A DNA stretch of 64,000 bases from Theocolax elegans (lineage: Eukaryota; Arthropoda; Insecta; Hymenoptera; Cerocephalidae), in assembly GCA_026168455.1 (NCBI GenBank), contig CM047425.1, positions 20,972,648-21,036,647 on the forward strand, written 5' to 3'. Below the pieces are notes generated by a model. The model saw only the letters and a program-made list of their open reading frames with translations, was not told the origin of the DNA and made no database searches. The position numbers and the translations under genes are program-made. This document shows, piece by piece, positions 10,744-22,233 of the stretch. The first letter of the stretch is position 1. Every line of letters starts with the position of its first letter.

Positions 10744-13700
10744 GTATAGATATATTTAACGTATTAAGTAATTTAAAAATGTGTTAATAGACTTTAATTA
10801 TAGGTTAATAGAAAGCTTTTTAAATTACCTTTCGAATAATCTCTAATAAGTTTTTGCATCATCATTTGAACCTCAGGTGCTAAACTTTAAAGTTGGGTCA
10901 ATTTTTACTTTTTACTTTAGTGAGCCTCAACTTTTATGCGGTAGTATACGAGTAATTAAAAAATTCTAATCAAAACTTAAATTAAATTGAAATATTGTAA
11001 TGTACATAATTGAAACTGTGACTGGTAAAAGGTTAATGGTTTTCAAATATATAAAAAATATGTGGGAAAATTCAAATTGGAATGAAAGTTAAACTTTGTT
11101 TAATATACACCTAATATACAAGAAATTTGTATATAAATAATATGTATAACTGCTGTAAATATGCACCACAGCGAATTCCGATGACGTTGTAATATTTAGA
11201 TAAATTACACAGTGAGAGCATTGTGACAATTGATAAAGCGAATGCCAATATGTGCGGTAAACGTTGAATGTATACTATAAATAAATAGGTTTTAAAGAGG
11301 GATGTCTTTGTCGCTTTTTGATGAATCGAACCATATAAATTTACATTATCATTAGACTATACCTTTATTGAAATTTATGAATATAATTATCATTTGTATA
11401 CATAATTAACACTATTTGGTCGGTTTAATAAATAAATATATTCGGATTTTTATACTTATACTAATAAATCTCTATTCAAATAAAATCCCCAAAGTTTATT
11501 ATATGTATAAATTTTTTACTTTATCTCATTTTTATCTAATTATCCTGATTGGTTAACATGTGATAAATAAATTAATAATGAAATAAATAGACTTTAATTA
11601 ATACGAATTTGATTAAAGATGTTGGAAGAAAAAAATAATTTTGACGAAGAAAAAATCTGACGGGTCTTGAAAGAATTTCTTATAAAGTTGACGTCACAAG
11701 GATACCCTTGTTACGCGTGAGCCGAAATTGCATCGAGACAGAACAAATCAGCTGAGCTAAAAGGTGACGCATGTATATATGTGTATGTATACGCGAACCA
11801 CACCAGGGTTAAGTAGACGATAATCAGCAGAGAAATAAAAAAGATAAAATAGACGGAAGAAAGAAGGATAGAGAAAGAGAGAAAATGAGGGAGACGAAGA
11901 AGACGAGTGAGCGACGGAGCAAATTATATAGGACCACACAGGGCGCAAGGAGCACCTCGCGCATAACGCGGCGAATATATACGACTATGCCGTAACCGCG
12001 TGAGGACCTTGCCCTTTTCTCCATCTCCACGCCTCTCTCTCTCTTTCTCTCTCCTTCTCTATTCCCGGCTGTCGATTCTTTTATTGGGAATATTTATTAA
12101 ATTTCTTTATTTATTACCTACCCCCGGTAATCAGCCGGAAATCGTAGTGAATATTTTAATGAGTGTCAGTGTTAGTTTGACATATTGGTATGATAAATAG
12201 CGGGTAACGCTTCCTATAATTTGACTACTTACGCATCCGTATGCAAGACTAATGCCAGCTTTAATTTCTTTTCTCTAATTTAATATTAGAAATTAATATG
12301 AATCGGATGGATGCGCGCATTAGGAATATTTATGAACCTGCAGGTATATCTCTTTAAGAGATCAAATCTATAGGGGAAACAAATTATTTTTATACCCATA
12401 CATGTTTATTGTAAATTTTAATTAAAATTGTCAAATCAAATTGGTTTATGGGATTTATATCCATACATATTATAAGACTTTTATAGAAAAGCAATAAAAG
12501 TAAAAAATGTAAATCGTGTTCCTCTAGAATTATTTTTTTTTTAGCATTTTTACAATATGACAAAATGAAAATGAATAGTATAAACAAATTATTGTTATAT
12601 AAATAGAATATAAATTAAATTACTAATTTGAATAAAATAGTAATAATGGAGTATGCTATACAGTTAAATATTTAAGTGACCAACAGTAAATTTACCTGCA
12701 ACCTTAGGTAACAAAGTCTACAATGTACGCATAATCTTCACGTTGCATTAACGCAAAAACCGGAAGGATCTTTCTGACGGAATCCTAAGAAAGATAAGAA
12801 AGACCGAGAAAGAAAGAGAGAGAGAGAAGTTACGTTCGCTGTCGGGTCGGTGACAGGGCTTTAAGTGCCGTAAATGTCCGATCGCGCCTCTCGCTGTAAC
12901 GAAGCGATCGTTAAGTCGCCGCGCGTACGTCGCTGATCCTGCAGTGTCCTTTCGGCTCTTTTCTTTCTATTCTTTTATTTTTTTCCTCTCTGCGTCGATT
13001 TTCGTCTTCCCGGAAACTTAACTTTAATTTTTTGTACAGTCTGATCGAAAAAAATAACAATATAATTTATTTCGTTATAGTAAAGTATATTTCGCGATTT
13101 CTCAAGTCCATTAAATTGTGCGATGTAACGAGTGGAAGAAATCGTTACGATGGTGTAAATGTTATAAATTATGAATTACTGCAATTATTATTTACGATTT
13201 TTATCGTCTTTAATTATGTATAAATCATAATTACTCGATCTTTTTTTATCATTAAAAATTTTTTTTATCTAATAGTAGATGTCTGTAAGTTCTTATTATA
13301 ATTTATAACAAGTAATAAATTAGTATGTTACTGAAATCCGTGTTCGTCATGACGTATATTACTATTTCCACAGGTACATTCGTAACAAAAATTAGCAGTG
13401 AGAAATAAAATTACGAATTTCACGATGCCACTTATAGGAAAAATATAGTCTTTCTAGATGCTTGATACTTATTATATTATTTATTAACCGAATGTAAACA
13501 AGCCTTTTGAAATATTTAGAAATCAATTTATAAATTATTGCTTAATTTATTGTTTAAAATAATTGATTGTACAGTCGAAATTTATTTACTTATAACTATT
13601 AAAGTAATAAAATTATTATTGAAATTCCTAGTAAATGTAGTCCGTTATTGAAAACAGTTAAGCACTTGCTTATTCGTGTAAGATTGAAAATTCGAAAATT

Positions 13701-13906
13701 TGATTTTTCCTTAAGATTACTAAGAATATTTTTATAGCTAAGTATATATACAATATTTAGAAATATGTACATATTTATGTTAATTTAGTTGCTTTACCTC
13801 GGAGTTGTTTTCGCAATAAATATAAATATATATTTACGTAAGAAAGCTCCTATTATTAAAACGAGTTGATACTTAACGTATGTTAGAAAGAATCAGTCGG
13901 TCCATA

Positions 13907-13929
13907 TTTTACAAAGTCACTTTGTAAAA
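13907..13929. other. 23-bp near-perfect palindrome
   Basis: TTTTACAAAGT and ACTTTGTAAAA are exact reverse complements separated by a single C at 13,918. With a one-base spacer it is unlikely to be an RNA hairpin. A dimeric protein-binding site or chance are the options. Confidence 0.7.
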
Positions 13930-14038
13930 GTAACAAACATTTTTTCCACTTCTGTCCATAAAAATAATATTACCCAATATAATGAGACATTGTCAGAGTC
14001 CATGCATAACTACTGGACTGTTGGGTATGTATAAATCG

Positions 14039-14067
14039 GTGTGTGTGTGTGTGTGTGTGCGCGCGTG
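14039..14067. repeat. (GT)n microsatellite running into GC alternation
   Basis: About ten GT units followed by GCGCGCGTG. The alternating purine-pyrimidine tract is able in principle to adopt Z-DNA. Confidence 0.9.
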
Positions 14068-17000
14068 TTTTTGTGTATAGGTATATATATGTATACTCAT
14101 ACCTATACATATAGACGAAGGCATAAAAAGAAAACCATAAACTTCAAATTAACTCCCTCGTGGCAGACGGCGATAAACTTTAGCAGAAGCTCTTGACGCG
14201 ACATTGTGCAATTGTAAAGGTTGTGCAACAAGACCAGCTTCTCAGAGTTGTAGCCCGCGAAAAAAGAGTCACGCACACGTGCCGTCATTAAGATCTCATA
14301 ACGGCTGGAAGAGGAAAAATTGCGCGGACGTGTAACGGAAACACACGGAGGATGTAAAACGAAAATAAAAACATACCGCGAAATCGTATGTAAACGTCAC
14401 TCCAGGCGGGCAAGTGAGCCATCGTGTAGGAAACCCGATAATTTCGTTAAAGCCGAAAAGTAGCCGAGACGAAATGTACTCGTTAAATAACTCGAGAGAA
14501 TGAGTACGACCCTGCGGTTCCAGGTCGACCGTTCGGCATTTTTTTTAATAAATGGTAGATGTGTACAAAAGTAGTGTAATTAAAAAGTATGATTTTTAGC
14601 TTTTTTTAATCAAAGGCGCACTAACAGCTTTTACTTATTTTATATATTTGAAATAATAAATATCTTTGGTATCATTCGTCGTTTAAATTATAAGGTATTT
14701 GCAATAGTCTAATCTTAACACTGAAAATTTCATATTTATTATTTATATATTTTCTATATGCTTTATAATGATTCTAAGAGTTTGTGGAACATAATGAGAA
14801 ACTTTACAATAGCTTAGGTGATCCATTATACTGTATCCTAAAATTGGAACAGTCGTATAAAGAAACATTATTTTTTTAGATGATGCTCTTAAAAACAGAA
14901 TTATTATCATTCATTTTCCTTTATATATAGTAGCTGTATTCGATATACCTTATCATTTAATCACGAGTTGTAATTTACAAAAAGATAGTCAGTGTTCAAT
15001 TGATTTAGGGGGGTACAAAATTCAACTTTTACCCTCCTTATCTTATTGACATAAACATTTACATGAAAAATGACATAATACAAAACAACGTTATTCGTGG
15101 CTGAGGGGCAGTTATTGTGTGATGTCAATGGAGGAAGTAATTAAGAAAGGGGAAAAATATCTCTCTCCTGGTTCCTTATTTAGCGCAATTTTTGAATTGT
15201 TATTTTTATTCCATAAGAAATTTATTGAAGAATAATTCATTGAAGAACAGTAGTTCAGGAATGATTGAATTCAAAAAGTAATTTAGGTATTTATAAAGAT
15301 TCATCTATTATCACTATTCTTGATAAGATATATAAAGCGGATAGCTATTTCGAACAGATCGCTGTCTGAATCCTTTAAGTAAATAAACAACTTAGTAATA
15401 CTTCACACAGACCTTTGCAAGCTTGCAATAATTATGCAATATTTTTCACGTTATTACAGCTTATTTAAAGTAAATGTGGTAATAACAAAGTGTAAAATTG
15501 TTTATTCAAATTTTTGATTTGCTGTTTTGTGGATAACAATCTAAAATTACATTGATTGAATTAAAAAATACAACCCAAAATAATTCGATAATCTAAAAGC
15601 TGTAGTTCACTAATAGTTGGTTCTGCAGCAGCAAATAATCAAATTTGATCGATATCTAAAGTAGAAACACAAAAAGAGCAATAGAAATAGTAGTATCGCG
15701 ATAAAATGATAGTACTGAGTGAAAAGTGAATTCTGATCGGACAAAAGAGGAGGTTATAAGGAGGAGGAATATAGCAATATAATAGTGGACTGATATGCTT
15801 AAAATCGCAGTGAGGCATTAATTGAGCCACAAAATCAGTTCGATCCACGTACTGTAATGGATCACGCCCGAGATTCTAGACGACGACCCTCCAGGGTTAA
15901 TTGCGCTAGCTTTCCCGATAATTGAGCTTGCGAGCAACCACTTGATTGTTCAATTAATTTACAGCTTACACGTACACGCACAACGCCACTTTGATATATT
16001 ATCAATATAATTTCCTTTTGGACGAAAAAAACGGAAACCTCTTGTTTTTTTGTGATATATTCTTTTGTGGATTGGTTAATATAGAACCTTCTTCATTCTT
16101 ACCGTAAAACATAATTAAACTACGATGTGAATGCTGTTACTTCGGTTACCGATTGAAATTGTAAACTTTTTGAAAGGATGCTTCGATATTTAATTAACAT
16201 TTACACAAAGAATTTTTCACCAATAAACACGATACACTTTCCAAAGTACTTCGACAAATCAAACTCTCGCAATCGCAGATAAGGAATTTGAACTTGTCTT
16301 TAAAGGGGAAATCTTGTACGCGCAAAAGAATTCTAAATGAAAGAAAAATGTACACGAGCTCCTCGTAAATCGAAGGGATCTACGGGTGAAACATCGCGTC
16401 GACTTTTCCCTAATGAGATTCGCGCGGAAAGATGCGCACTGCGCGGTGGTTTCGAGGATGTTAATCATCGCTCGAGCGTGTAATTAGCAAAGGACGCCTG
16501 ACGTTCGGCTTATCCTTTTCTCGCACCGGGCGAATTATATTATTCCTACATAATCGATATGGATAAATTAGTCGATCGGCTCTCGCTCTCACTTGGATGA
16601 GCTTGTGTACTTTTTAATTAAACTCTATCGGATGAGATATGTAAATAATTATGTTACGTCCTGCCGTTCGACGAATCTTAACTTAGCATTAAAGTATTTA
16701 CGAGTGCAAAATTACAAGTGAGAGTAGTTAATACTCCACCGATAAATGATATATTAAAAAAATAATTTTATTTTATTTACAAAGCCGATTTTATTTATGA
16801 ATCAATTAAAATGTTTAACTCTGTTTTTTTCATTTATTTTTTTTTATTTATTACATAATTTATTCATAAATACGTGTAAGGGGATATTGGACACAGAAAA
16901 GGTTATATGTTAATGTTAAATGGGTTATTATTGTGAAAATTTTAACGTCAGGCTTTTGTATTTGCTTTAAATAATATGTATGAATTTATTTAGATTTTTT

Positions 17001-18416
17001 AATTTTTAATATCAATATCATTTGCGAATTAGTGCTTATTAATTACCGACCAAGTCTCCTTTACTTAAAATTAATTCAAATTTTTTTTTACAAAATTGCA
17101 ACGTCAGACTTTTTGTCATGTCTTAAAGCATCTTTATCAATTTTTTTCAGATTTTTATTTTCATATTTTAAACACGATCCTTGAGTTGGAAAAGGTAGAT
17201 CCCTGTAATCTAAGTCCGAAATAAATATTTTTGGGTTATTTATTATTTCGTACTGTTATATAATGACAGCTTTTAAAACATATTTATTAATCTTTTATCG
17301 TAATTGTTTATCCTGCTCGTATTATTGTATATAGCTGCAGATAGCGCAACAACAAAGCTCAATAAACATGTATAAAAATATTAAAATTAATGCAGAGTAC
17401 GGGTTAACCACGGAAAATAAACATATTGTAAATGAAAGTAGCAATAAACCACGTATCAACTCTTAAATTAATCCTAACGGATCATTTTATCTGAATTCAC
17501 TTGACATCCAAGTGCTCTCTAAATATTAAACTATTCGACAACTCTCCTTCTACACATACACATTATGTATGATTGGTATAGTCGTAAGCATCATCATCGG
17601 AAGTTAATTAGGACTCGATAAGCATAGAAATCTTGTGCGAACATGAAATTAAAAAAAAAAGTCGCAGAAAATATACCAGTGTAGCGAATGAAAAAAAGGA
17701 CATTGCACTTTCACTGGATCTGAAGTGCCTTTACATAATAAAACATAGTGAGCGAGCAAGTGGAAGAAAGCTGGTACCGAGGAGGAAACTAATGAAGAAC
17801 GCACGCGTGCGCCGATGGTTGATTTATGCAAACATCCATAGAGCGCGAAGCGAATGCCATCCGGCGCGTTTACGATGCACCCGCAGACTAGGAACGCTTG
17901 TGAAATGGATAGAGAACGGAGATTTACAGAGACAGAGGCTGAATTAGAAACGGGCAAAAAATTTTTTACCTTACCCTTCGGTTTCTTTCACGCGCTAGCA
18001 CCGCGCACCTACCATGCTGGGTGTTAATTATGAGTTGTGCATTTAGAGATTTTAGTGTTAGAAATAAATGTATGCACACACATACAAGGTACTCAATTTA
18101 TTACCCTTTAATGTTGATCCTCCTATATGATATTTTTTTTAACGCGTCCACTTAAAGTAGTTCTTACTTTCGTAGCGTATATATTATTTATTTTTATAAG
18201 CCAAAAATTATTTTCTAAATTAACAGTCATAAATATTGTCAACTAACTTGTAGTATACTATACTAATCAAAATTGGATGAGAGTCGACTCATGCATAAAA
18301 TATTTGGATTTAGTGCTAAATAACGCGTGCTTACTGAAGGTACTACTATTATTCAAATTAATAATATATTACTAAATTTGAATACATTGTATACAAAAAA
18401 TGTTTATTATACTTAC

Positions 18417-18461
18417 AGACCAAGGGTAGATCATATTATGATTGATTATTTAAAACTCACC
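18417..18461 (-). promoter_or_regulatory. candidate recursive splice site C and short RS-exon
   Basis: Read on the minus strand, CTTTTTGTTACAG is joined directly to GTGAGT, with the junction between 18,461 and 18,460. A good pyrimidine tract and 3' splice site thus abut a good 5' splice site, the layout of a zero-nucleotide exon known from long Drosophila introns. A second donor, GTAAGT (positions 18,416-18,411), lies 44 nt downstream and bounds a possible 44-nt recursive-splicing exon. This is motif evidence only, supported by two similar sites on the same strand. Confidence 0.55.
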
Positions 18462-19088
18462 TGTAACAAAAAGAGACAATATATCTATGTTAATGATTAA
18501 AACTAATATTAATAAATTAAGTAATAAGCAGTTAAAAATAAAATAATATTGTTATAAAATTTAATATTCTGAAATATAACGTGAAACCTTGATGCACCTA
18601 ATAAATATATTTATTTTTATTCGTTGTCTATTTAATACTATACGTGAAATAAACAACTGCCACATTAGCTAAAAATATGTTATTTTTTTTATATATATCC
18701 TAAAGAACTCACTGACGATTAAAGGAGATCGACATGAAGTTTCATATAATTATTTATTTTTCGTCATAGAAGATAAGTATTGTAATATATATATATATAT
18801 ATATATACATGCACTTTATTTACAATATATTAACTTGATTAATTAGTTGAATGAAAATTTGTAAATTAATTATTTTATGTCTCTTATTCAGTCTCTCTAT
18901 ACGCATACTAAGGAAAATACGCAGATGCAAATTGATTGCTATACAAAGAGTGCAAAGTCCAAAATGAATCATTTGTGGATCCTCAGCACAGCTGCTTCCA
19001 AGTAAATTGTATGTTCTAACACAAATGTAATAGCAGTTTTCATGAAATTTTAATGCGTTTACGTTTTTGATTACATACAATGAATAGA
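18461..19088. other. gene-free stretch with (TA)n
   Basis: AT-rich sequence with a TA run at 18,785-18,808. I see nothing coding in it; the minus-strand 86-residue open frame at 18,820-19,080 has no recognisable motif or splice context. Confidence 0.5.
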
Positions 19089-19443
19089 ATGATTTACGTT
19101 TCTTGGAATATTACAATTGCAATACAATAACCTGTATATATAGTCAATTTATAAAGTTCTTTTATACATTCACTATAAAATCGCGATAACACGTGGTGTT
19201 TATAACGGGTGTTACCGATTATAAAATAGCTATTCTTAAAAAATATACTCAAATTTCTAGCAGGGTAATACTACTCCTTATTTATTATTAGTTCATTTTT
19301 ACAAATGTCTAAAAATACATTTCTTTCTAGAATAATTATCTTGCAATTAATCACTTACCCCATTTCAATTAGTTTCGAAAGAATTAATATTAAAATTTAC
19401 TATTCGATATATTTATATTATTTAATAATATATATTCTTATAA
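19089..19443. repeat. left ~350-bp direct repeat flanking the 5S-like unit
   Basis: The segment from ATGATTTACGTTTCTTGG to ATATATTCTTATA is repeated from 19,641 onward. Shared blocks include AAAATCG.GATAAC, TATAACGGGTGT.ACCGAT, TCAAATTTCTAGCAGG and a long block from TTCATTTTTACAAATG onward. The left copy lacks about 48 bp present in the right copy, between CTGTATA and TATAGTC. Confidence 0.9.
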
Positions 19444-19640
19444 ACCGACACGGTGGCGGAGTGGCGGAGACGCACCTCGGCCGATCACGAAAGTTAAGCA
19501 GCACTGAGTGCGGTTGGCACTTGGATGGGTGACACCATTCTTGTACGGCTTTCGGGATCGGTTAGGTGTTTTTCCACACTTCACAACGTGAGCGGAAGGT
19601 GTGGAACATTCGGTTTCGGTGTTTGGGCCTACGCAAGGTG
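19444..19640 (+). mobile_element. 5S-rRNA-derived SINE-like unit
   Basis: The core at 19,481-19,533 reads CCGATCACGAAAGTTAAGCA, then a GCACTGAGTGCGGTT segment, then CACTTGGATGGGTGAC. These match the middle and 3' part of eukaryotic 5S rRNA, including the region of the internal box A and box C promoter elements. The first ~37 bases (GGTGGCGGAGTGGCGG and on) and the last ~105 bases are not 5S-like. I therefore read it as a 5S-derived SINE (SINE3-type head) or a chimeric 5S retropseudogene, not a working 5S gene. The box C region is intact. No poly-A tail is visible at its end. Confidence 0.75.
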
Positions 19641-20427
19641 ATGATTTACGTTTCTTGGAATATTACAATTGCAATACAATAACCTGTATAACCTATACAT
19701 TCTTTAGTTAACGGGATGTCGGACCTAAATTACAGAAATCTGCACCTTTCAACCCAAAAATTATATCTAAAACATTGCATTAAAAATCTGAAAAAATTCA
19801 TACGAACAGCTGAAAACATAAGGAAGGGCTTGACGTTTTGATTTTTTAACGAAAAAGCATTTTTTAAATAATAATTGAGTAAACAATGTTTGGTCGATAA
19901 TTATCAGTCCAAAAAAGCATAATCTTTCAACCCAAACATCGTGATCAAATTATGGATTTAAAAATCTGGAAAAATTTGGGTATATTATTTAAAACAAGGG
20001 CTTGACGTTCAGCGTTTTTTAAAAACTTTATTCATTTATTTATAAAAGAAAGTACAAAATGACCATTTTCTGGGTCCGACATCCCCTTAATTGATGTGTA
20101 GCTATAGGAATTATAGTCAATTTATAGAGTTCTTTTATACATTCACTATAAAATCGGGATAACATGTGGTGATTATAACGGGTGTCACCGATCATAAAAT
20201 AGCTATTTTTAAAAAATATACTCAAATTTCTAGCAGGAATATACTTAAATTTCAAACTCCTCCTTATTCCTTATTGGTTCATTTTTACAAATGTCTAAAA
20301 ATACATTTCTTTCTAGAATAATTATCTTGCAATTAATCACTTACCCCATTCAATTAGTTTCGAAAGAATTAATATTAAAATTTACTATTCGATGTATTTA
20401 TATTATTTAATAATATATATTTTTATA
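19641..20427. repeat. right direct repeat, split by a MITE
   Basis: The second copy of the flanking repeat begins ATGATTTACGTTTCTTGG at 19,641. A TTAA-flanked element (19,708-20,090) interrupts it, and it resumes to about 20,427, where it departs from the left copy after the ATATATTTTTATA stretch. It differs from the left copy by scattered substitutions and a small insertion near 20,238-20,256. Confidence 0.88.
19708..20090. mobile_element. 383-bp TTAA-flanked MITE (piggyBac-like)
   Basis: TTAA at 19,708-19,711 is followed by CGGGATGTCGGACC. At the other end GGTCCGACATCCCC is followed by TTAA at 20,087-20,090. The inverted repeats match at 13 of 14 bases and sit exactly inside TTAA, the target duplicated by piggyBac-type transposases. 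Inside are two diverged direct repeats with a period of about 172-178 bp: CTTTCAACCCAAA at 19,746 and 19,924, and GGGCTTGACGTT at 19,826 and 19,998. No transposase frame is present. It inserted into the right direct repeat, so it is younger than that duplication. Confidence 0.85.
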
Positions 20428-22182
20428 TAATTTAATAATATTGATGCAATTGCAAATGTTAATTGAGCATAATAACTTTTATATAACGAATATATTTATA
20501 CATCTTGATTATAATCTATTTAGTCAGGTCAAACAGTTTAATTAGATGAAATAACGTTATTATTCATTTATTTATTATAGAAAGTGATGCATTTCACATA
20601 CAAACATAGTCCATTGTAGGATTAATCATCCAGAACTTTATCCTTGCATCGTAAAATAATCGAAATTCAAAACACATTTGAATTCAGGAAAATCTTTGAA
20701 AGAATATAATGTAAACTCAAATGCGTAGAGCAAGAAAAAAAAATAATAATCTTAAGCACTTTATAAACTTGATAGTTCCAAGACTCGAATTACTTGAAGT
20801 GCATATTTGCATAACTACATTCGCGACGCGTACGAAGCGCACGTAACTAAAATAAGTCAAAACAACCACAATGCACTTGTTTCTGCATCGATTACATTTC
20901 AAACCTGATATACATTTTCTCAATACGCCATTTTTCACGCAACGTGAAATTGAATTGCGCACGGGAAACGGCAAAGTATATTCAACCAGACAAATTCGTT
21001 AATAAAACCATATAAGACATACTTGGAAAATTTATAATTGGTACATTAAATTGCATGTCAAACGTCTTAAGTTATTCATAAGAGTAATAATAAAGTGGAC
21101 AATACGGATATACCGTGTAATTTTTGATAATCATTCGGATAGAAATGCGCGGGTGGTAACTAGAGCGAGACGCATTAAAAATCTTGAAATATTAACATAA
21201 ATCGACAATAGATCCGTTATCACTTTCTCCGTCTTCTACTTGGTAAACGTAGTTAGTTTTTGTTATAAATATTTTAACAGGACCCAAAGAACAGTCATCC
21301 TGTTAAATTATAAACTGCAATGACGATGTTTGTGTCAAAATTTTACTAATTTCGTTTTTCTGCATTCCTCGCTTATTATGAAAATTAAATAAACTATAAT
21401 TTCTAGATGAAAGGCGATCAAAAATATATTGCAAATATAATTTAAAAATAAAAATTTTATATTACCCACTATTCGAAAGAAAACGCAGAAGTTTGTCAAA
21501 GTCTCGTATAATCGCATGATTGCAATCGCGAAATTAAGTTTAACTTAAGTTCATGGTACTGTCACAAGAAACTAAGAGATCATTTAAGTGTTATCGGTGT
21601 ACAAGTGCCTGCGGCTTTAGCAAACATCATTAGAGTTAATAACAATAATTAAATCTGTTTGACAGAAAAATTTTAGATCTTCTGATCCTCTTTAATAAAT
21701 GGTTTCAATTTGAATTATCTCACATATACGCGTTTCCATTTACATATACAAAATAGTACTATTTATTGGAACTGGTTTACCTCTTCAAATTTTATGTAAA
21801 TAAATATGTACGATTGAAAAAGAAAATATCGAAAATAATAGTGTATTCTCTTAATTAATGAAATATAGTGTACATTTAAAAAAATATTATAGTATATATA
21901 TAATATACCTGTAAGAAAAAAATAGAATAAAAAATTTTAAGTTAACAAATTAATTTTGAATGTAAAATACGTTTAGGAAATTGACGCAATAAACTTTATA
22001 AAGTAGATCTCCATACAATCAGGATTATACGAAATACAAGAAAAAGAGCTTAGCAACCCCTGTCAAATCGACTTACGAGAAAATCTTTTTATTGCGCTAT
22101 AAACCCATTACACACGTTAACGATCGCAAATAACTACAAATCGCTCTATCAATATAATCTGGAGTATGCTACAATGAAACAA

Positions 22183-22185
<3 letters not shown>

Positions 22186-22229
<44 letters not shown>
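22186..22229. repeat. (TA)n microsatellite
   Basis: A pure TA run of about 44 bp, likely polymorphic in length. Confidence 0.95.

Positions 22230-22233
<4 letters not shown>

Larger units (their letters stand above)
10744..18416. other. gene-free stretch with several CpG-rich islands
   Basis: No coding exon is supportable. CpG-richer islands stand out at about 11,690-12,080 (with GA/CT tracts), 12,740-12,990, 14,150-14,530, 16,240-16,620 and 17,640-18,010. The intervening DNA is AT-rich with no gene-like structure. The 17,640-18,010 island is open on both strands, which reflects low stop-codon density in GC-richer DNA and not two overlapping genes. Confidence 0.5.

Noticed and set aside
17633..17957. 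Overlapping ~100-codon open frames on both strands
   Set aside because: Both-strand openness in a CpG-richer patch is a composition effect; neither has a domain or splice support.
19481..19533. Functional 5S rRNA gene
   Set aside because: Only the middle to 3' part matches; both ends diverge from 5S and there is no T-run terminator in the right place.
21890..21930. Fourth possible minus-strand ratchet site (TTTCTTACAG/GTATAT near 21,909)
   Set aside because: The pyrimidine tract is good but GTATAT is a poor donor, and no GTAAGT follows within 70 nt, unlike the three accepted sites.
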